Shown here one piece after another: positions 59,414 to 64,000 of a DNA stretch of 64,000 nt. The notes beneath the pieces were generated by a model. The model was not told the DNA's origin and did not search any database. It was given only the letters and a program-made list of their open reading frames with translations. The DNA is from Stereum hirsutum FP-91666 SS1 (lineage: Eukaryota; Basidiomycota; Agaricomycetes; Russulales; Stereaceae), in assembly GCF_000264905.1 (NCBI RefSeq), contig NW_006763132.1:2020719-2084718 (forward strand), in the 5' to 3' direction. Position numbers and translations under genes: made by a program. Within the stretch, counting starts at the first letter, position 1; the number at the start of each line of letters is the position of its first letter.

Positions 59414-60742
59414 ATGAGTCCCCCAACAACCCGCGAAGAGCTCCTTGAGGCTTATATGGCCTTTATGGCTGTTCAGCTTACTTTATTACCTCCTAAATCC
59501 TCCCAAGAGCTACTCCAACAACTTCAGAGAGACTGTGCTGCCATCCACACTATCATGACCACTCGCTATCTTAATCCTCGTATTCCCGTTCCCAAAGCTG
59601 GTCAGCTTCACCTTGCATGGGAATATGCCAAGGATCCAGCCCATCATCACCGCTTTGTCAACATGCTGCGTGTCTCCCCACGCGTTTTTGATACAATCCT
59701 TGACCTCATCGAAGGCCATGCCGCATTCCAAAATAACTCGAACTGTCCTCAAGCACCAGTACGTGATCAACTCGCTATCACCTTCTATCGGATGGGGCGG
59801 TATGGGAATGGTTCATCAATTACCGATGTGGCGCGGATGTCCGGGTATTCAGAGGGAGCTGTTGAGCTGTTCACGGATAGGTGTCTCGATGCGCTCATGT
59901 CTCTGCATGACATATTGTACGGCCTCTGACGGATGATGAGAAGGAGGTGGAGAAGAGATACATTGAGGAGAAGTTAGGTTTTGAGGGTTCAAGTTGGAGA
60001 GAGGGCTGGATCATGTACGATGGGACAATCATTGTGCTGTACGCTCGGCCAGGGCTCGACGGGGCATCATATTATACACGAAAGTGTAATTATGGCCTGA
60101 ACTGCCAGGTTTTTCTCTTCTCAGTTTTGATTCACCTTCTATGACAATGCTAATAGTTTTGTATCACAGATCGGGAATTGCCCATCCAATTTACGGATTG
60201 GCGATTATTCCTGTGGCAACACTGGTGCCACTCACGACTCCACTGCCTTCGATGAGACTTGTGCAGGTGCAGACCCTGACTGGTTATTCAGTGGACGGGA
60301 ATTCGCTTGGGGCGACTCAGCATACACCGTCAATGCACGCACCATCCCTGTTCACAAACGCCCTGCCGCCTTTGACCCATCCAATGCCCTTTTCGACAAG
60401 TTTGTCTCTCGTCTCTGTGTTCGTTCAGAGCACTGCATGGGTGCACTCAAAGGTCGATGGCAATCTCTCCGTGGTCTTCGTATTCCAATCAGAACGAAGG
60501 CAGACCACCTCCGTGCATGCAACTGGGTCTCCTGCTGCATTCTCATGCACAATGCTGTCCTGGATATTGATGGATGGGTCGCAGGTGTGGAGTTCTTGCC
60601 AGCACATGGTCGTGCTCAGGAGGCGGAGGACCGGGGAGAGAGAGATGATCCATTGGATGTAGATCTTGGCGATGACAGCGAGGCTAGGCGTCGGGAGCTT
60701 GTAGCTGAGATAGTAGCGGCTCGTGAGATGGGTTTAGTGTAG
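59414..60742 (+). pseudogene. Harbinger-type DDE transposase, one frameshift
   Basis: The transposase catalyses DDE cut-and-paste excision. The frame opens at ATG 59414 (MSPPTTREELLEAYMAFM) and has a helical region (TFYRMGRYGNGSSITDVARM-type HTH). It runs to stop 59927-59929, but just before that, at about 59910-59920, the reading shifts by one base. In the next frame the typical continuation RPLTDDEKEVEKRYIEEKLG follows directly. A 61-nt intron (60109-60169, GTTTTT...TCACAG) is also present. Catalytic residues are visible: Asp in WIMYDGTI, Asp in CGNTGATHDSTAFDE, and Glu in RSEHCMGALKGRW. Apart from the one-base break the gene looks complete, so the copy is inactive unless this is a sequencing error. 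It ends at 60742. Confidence 0.75.
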
Positions 60743-60831
60743 AAATAGATCTTCTCATACTTTCATTCATGCAAAGATGTTTCCAACAAGATTTGTCAAT
60801 ATGACGGGTATACAAAACAAATGGTACGGTA

Positions 60832-62283
60832 CTACATTCCTTCAGCCGGTAGTGCAGGTGAAGTAGCACGAGCAAGATCACGATCCATCTCTCCTTCATC
60901 CCAATCTGGAGAGACCGCCCTCTGAGTACGAGCAGGGGTATGTGCAGCTGAGGAACGGGATGTGGACGTAGCACGCTCGGGATGAAGAAGAGACATCACC
61001 TCATCCTCCAGAATTGCAATCTGCGAGTCAATCTCCCGATTGATTCCCTTCTTCTCCTCCCGAAACTCTGCCATCTCCAAAAGACCTGAATCGAACTCAC
61101 GAATTGCACGGTCAAGGCGTGCATTTCTGTCTGCCCGTAAACTCTGGATATGGTCGCGGAGATCCTTGATGGAACCTCGGCGAGCATCAGCCTGAAAGTT
61201 CACAAGGCTGCGACTAAGCGAGAAGAGTCACATAAAATCAGTACAGAAGACCGGTGAGAGTATAGAGGAAAAAATAGAAAGAGAGGGGAAGAAAGAAACT
61301 GACTCAAGGGTCTCCTTTAGGACGTCGGCAATCCCGTTGGACCGAGGTATTGTCTTGAAGTTGGCCTTGACAGCATCAATCCTCTCTCGGGTGAGATGAG
61401 CAGGTGTGGCAGGAGGTGGAATATTCTCAGGAGTTACCGGAGCACCTGTGTGAGGTGGTGCAAGTTGTTGAGCGGGTACGTTGGTGATGTCGGCCATCTG
61501 TACATCAGCAGCAGGTTGAGCTAAGCGAAGAGCGGGGTCGATGAGATGGTCAGGGACAGGGTGAGGGAGGGGAGGAGCAGCAGCAGGTTGATGTCCATCG
61601 GGAGCTTGGTAAAATGTTGTTTGACGTCCGTTCCGGCCAACACCACGAGTGACAGCGGGGGGTGTTCCCGTTGCGTTCGTGAACAGGAGCCTATGCATGT
61701 CAGGGAAGAATGCACACTCCTTGGTTAATTTAGCTGTTAAGTGTGCAATCAGAAGTGATATATGCATAGAATAAGCAGGTAAACATACTCCACAGGTCTG
61801 TGTACTTCTCCGGGGTGTCATGATCAGGGCCATGAGCAGGGACATAGAACTCCATCAAGACCTCTGTGCCCTGCTCATGACCTTCTAGTCCTCCACCAGT
61901 TTCCTTAATACCCTTCGACTTCTCTCTATAAACCTTTGCCAAGCTTCACACAACAAAATGAGGGAGAGAGGATAGCGCAAGGTGAGCATGGCGTACCTCT
62001 CGCACTTCGTCTTGACCTGCTGTCCAGCTCGGACAAGATCGGTACAGTTGGGCCACAAAGCTTTAGCCATACGTTGACAGACAGTGATTTTAGTCTCTCC
62101 AGATGATTTCTGGAGGAACAATCATGTAAGATAGAGTACAAAATGCTAGGACCGAACAGTACACACCTCACCCGGTCGGAGACCATAGATGACCTTTGCA
62201 TTCTCTCGCTTCTCCAGTTCCCGAATAAGCCGCCAACAGTGATCATTCGGCTTCTTGGCTGTACCCCAGTCCGCGTTCGACAT
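60832..62283 (-). CDS. Harbinger-associated Myb/SANT-like DNA-binding protein
   Basis: This is the partner protein that directs the Harbinger transposase to DNA ends and into the nucleus. It starts at ATG 62283 (MSNADWGTAKKPNDHCWRLI). Exon 1 is 62283-62167, joining via GTGTGT...CTCCAG to KSSGETKITVCQRMAKALWP. Further exons include LAKVYREKSKGIKETGGGLE, a spliced KECAFFPDMHRLLFTNATGT, a Pro/Ala-rich linker and RERIDAVKANFKTIPRSNGI. The C-terminus is a coiled coil (RGSIKDLRDHIQSLRADRNA, EEKKGINREIDSQIAILEDE) ending at 60832. The Trp/Lys-rich N-terminal half with regularly spaced aromatic and basic residues is typical of the MADF/Myb-like partner. No stop or frameshift was seen across the exons, unlike the transposase. 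Confidence 0.7.
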
Positions 62284-64000
62284 GGGAAGAAGAAGAAGAG
62301 AAAGATGTGCAACAACACCAGGAATAGCGTAGAGGATCTCGTCGTTTGGCTCGCAGGACACGACGCGACACACGGCGGGGGAACCACTATTTAGAGCACG
62401 CTAAAGGCATTTCTATTGCGAAATCTATATTTTATACATAGAGGGAAAAATGCAGTCATCTAAATACCATATTTAGCGTAGTTTGATGTGTAATCTATAG
62501 TTTTGCTTTGGATTTTGCTTCAGAGCTTCCCATGTCGGAGGCTGATGAAGGAATATCATCAGCAAGACTGCATTTGCCTAAATCTAACTTTTCGGTCTAT
62601 TCCGATCTAATCAGTCTTTTCGCTCTATGCCCGTGGGCGCTTGTAGAGCTTGGTAGACATTTCGGGCTTCGGTAGCTGCGGGAGCTTCAATAGAGTGCTA
62701 CAACCCCGCAAATTCCCCGGTTCGAGGAGCTTCAGCGTGCAGACCACTGCCGGCACTGTTAAATATGCTTGTATATCTACAGTATGGCTACATAAAATAT
62801 ACTAGGTACATAATTAGACACTCGAGCAACCTGCAACATTTGAATACATGAAAGCCAGCGAGTAGTTTACGGGGAGACATCCGTGAGCTCATCTCCTGCG
62901 ATTGCCCTCTTGTCTGACAACCCACGATGGATGCTTTACGATACCGACCGGAATACGGCCATAGGCGACACAGCAGTGTCCAAAGCCGAAGCAGCCGCGA
63001 TCGGGGAAAACGAACGGCAGGGTAGAAAAGGGTGTACGCACCTACGAGTAGAAAGCACTCACATGTCCGGGCTCACATCTTCCATTCCCTGCTCGTGTTT
63101 TGACGGCTCTCCAGCCTATGCATATACGGAGTATTGTATGAGTGTGCCGAGGCGGACAAATGAATCGACAAGGTAGTGAGCACATGTGAGTCGTGGAAGA
63201 GAGAGCGTAAGAGAAACCAAAATGTTGTGGCGAGCAAGGAACGCGGTAGGGATGCAAGGCCTGCCCTAAATTACCACGTGAGCTCGTTGAGCGTTGATCG
63301 CTCTCGTCGCGGCTCCTTGGCGTTCCACGGCCGCTCGCCTTGTCTTCCTTATCCTCTTCTACCGTTCACCTCGCTTTCCTCCCTGTTCCCTTTATACTGC
63401 TTAACCCTTCTTCATCTCCTCCATTTCTCGTACAGACATTGGTTTTGTATCAACAAGAGCCAATGCTTAGGTTCAAAAACACGCGGCCTCCGCGAAGATG
63501 ACCCAATTCGTGAATCGCAGGAAAAATGAAAGTTCTTTTAGGTCCGTCTTCAAAATCTCACCTGCATGACCACTCACGCTTCCGAGTATTTACATTTCAA
63601 CTGATACGACCTCTTGTATGACGTCCGTTTAGCTCTATATTGTCCTCAACCCGCCTGGCAACATTAACACACTTTGTCGGCCTTCGAGATAGCGGTACGA
63701 AAGGATGTTCGTGCGATGCGCGTGAGTAACCCCCGCTGCCTCAATTAATTTAACTCATATTGACCCGCCTGGATGATGTTCGTGTAAGTATACGAGTCCT
63801 GACCGAGGGGCAGGGCATCCGTCTATTCGCTAGGCAGCTTGACGGGCTCGTGGCACCATGGTACGTCGTCGGTGAGCCCCGTTCTTTACCTTGAATCAAT
63901 TTATCTCTTTCGTGTGTATCTTTGCCTCTTCTCGGACGGTCATCGTCACTGTTGGCGGTGATCGTAGCGGCTCACTTTGGCCTCGGTCTTTTTTTTTTGT
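62284..64000. other. Right-hand flank, no supported gene
   Basis: Nearest the transposon there is A/T-rich DNA with short repeats of AATCTATA. The remaining 1.5 kb lacks convincing coding sequence. Near the window end a small exon-like piece reads QGIRLFARQLDGLVAPW and is followed by GTACGTCG (63857-63870), so a gene may run off the right edge. Confidence 0.4.

Larger units (their letters stand above)
59340..62400. mobile_element. PIF/Harbinger DNA transposon, two-gene (approximate limits)
   Basis: The element is recognised by a HARBI1/DDE_Tnp_4-type transposase facing a Myb/SANT-like gene. That pairing is known for PIF/Harbinger elements in plants, animals and fungi. The two coding regions are tail to tail with 89 bp between stops. 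I could not find matching terminal inverted repeats or a 3-bp target duplication, so the ends are placed only by the coding regions and flank. One gene is frameshifted and one intact, suggesting recent but non-autonomous status. Confidence 0.65.

Noticed and set aside
62700..62740. GGTTCGAGG resembling a tRNA B box
   Set aside because: No A box at the right distance and no cloverleaf pairing.

Overview
This window is nuclear DNA of a filamentous basidiomycete, most likely an Agaricomycete. Genes are compact and split by many short GT-AG introns (mostly 50-110 nt). Several proteins have a fungal or basidiomycete style: a PRM1 fusion protein, MED19 and MED25 with long Q/P-rich tails, an F-box protein, and a fungal two-ORF Harbinger transposon. 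I saw no bacterial operon, rRNA gene, convincing tRNA gene or CRISPR array. The exon models were built by hand from splice signals and reading frame. Where exon boundaries are given, the summed exons are a whole number of codons.

Layout from left to right. 0-2 kb: low-complexity, apparently non-coding DNA. 2.1-4.1 kb (-): MED19. 4.8-9.2 kb (+): MFS transporter with an unusually long first intron. 10.3-11.8 kb (-): unknown protein with two in-frame introns. 12.7-14.2 kb (+): F-box protein. 14.7-15.2 kb (-): possible BTB remnant. 15.5-17.0 kb (-): UBA4, divergent from APC10 (+, 17.2-18.1 kb). 18.4-19.8 kb (-): coiled-coil protein. 21.0-21.8 kb (+): small DUF7770-like protein. 22.6-27.2 kb (+): MED25. 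27.7-31.2 kb (-): calpain-type protease with a C-terminal ZZ-like finger. 33.1-37.0 kb (+): PRM1. 37.5-38.6 kb (+): OB-fold protein. 39.5-40.6 kb (+): MDR oxidoreductase. 41.0-45.0 kb (+): TBC Rab-GAP. 45.6-47.0 kb (-): conserved unknown. 47-50 kb: gene-poor. 50.1-55.5 kb (+): tandem pair of GH76 endo-mannanase-like genes. 56.4-58.5 kb (-): LRR-type protein. 59.3-62.4 kb: PIF/Harbinger transposon with a frameshifted transposase facing an intact Myb/SANT-like partner. 62.5-64 kb: no supported gene.

Most genes are conserved single-copy housekeeping genes: Mediator head and activator-binding subunits, Urm1/tRNA thiolation, the anaphase-promoting complex, Rab GTPase control and membrane fusion at mating. 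The accessory features are the GH76 pair, the Harbinger element and scattered F-box/BTB pieces. The observations most worth following are: a probable internal promoter in MED25 whose TATA box sits inside a perfect inverted repeat; a catalytic Asp-to-Glu change in one GH76 copy; a single-base break in the Harbinger transposase; and a shared long palindrome core (GCACTCGA/TCGAGTGC) at two distant sites. I did not find clear evidence of an entirely new biological system.
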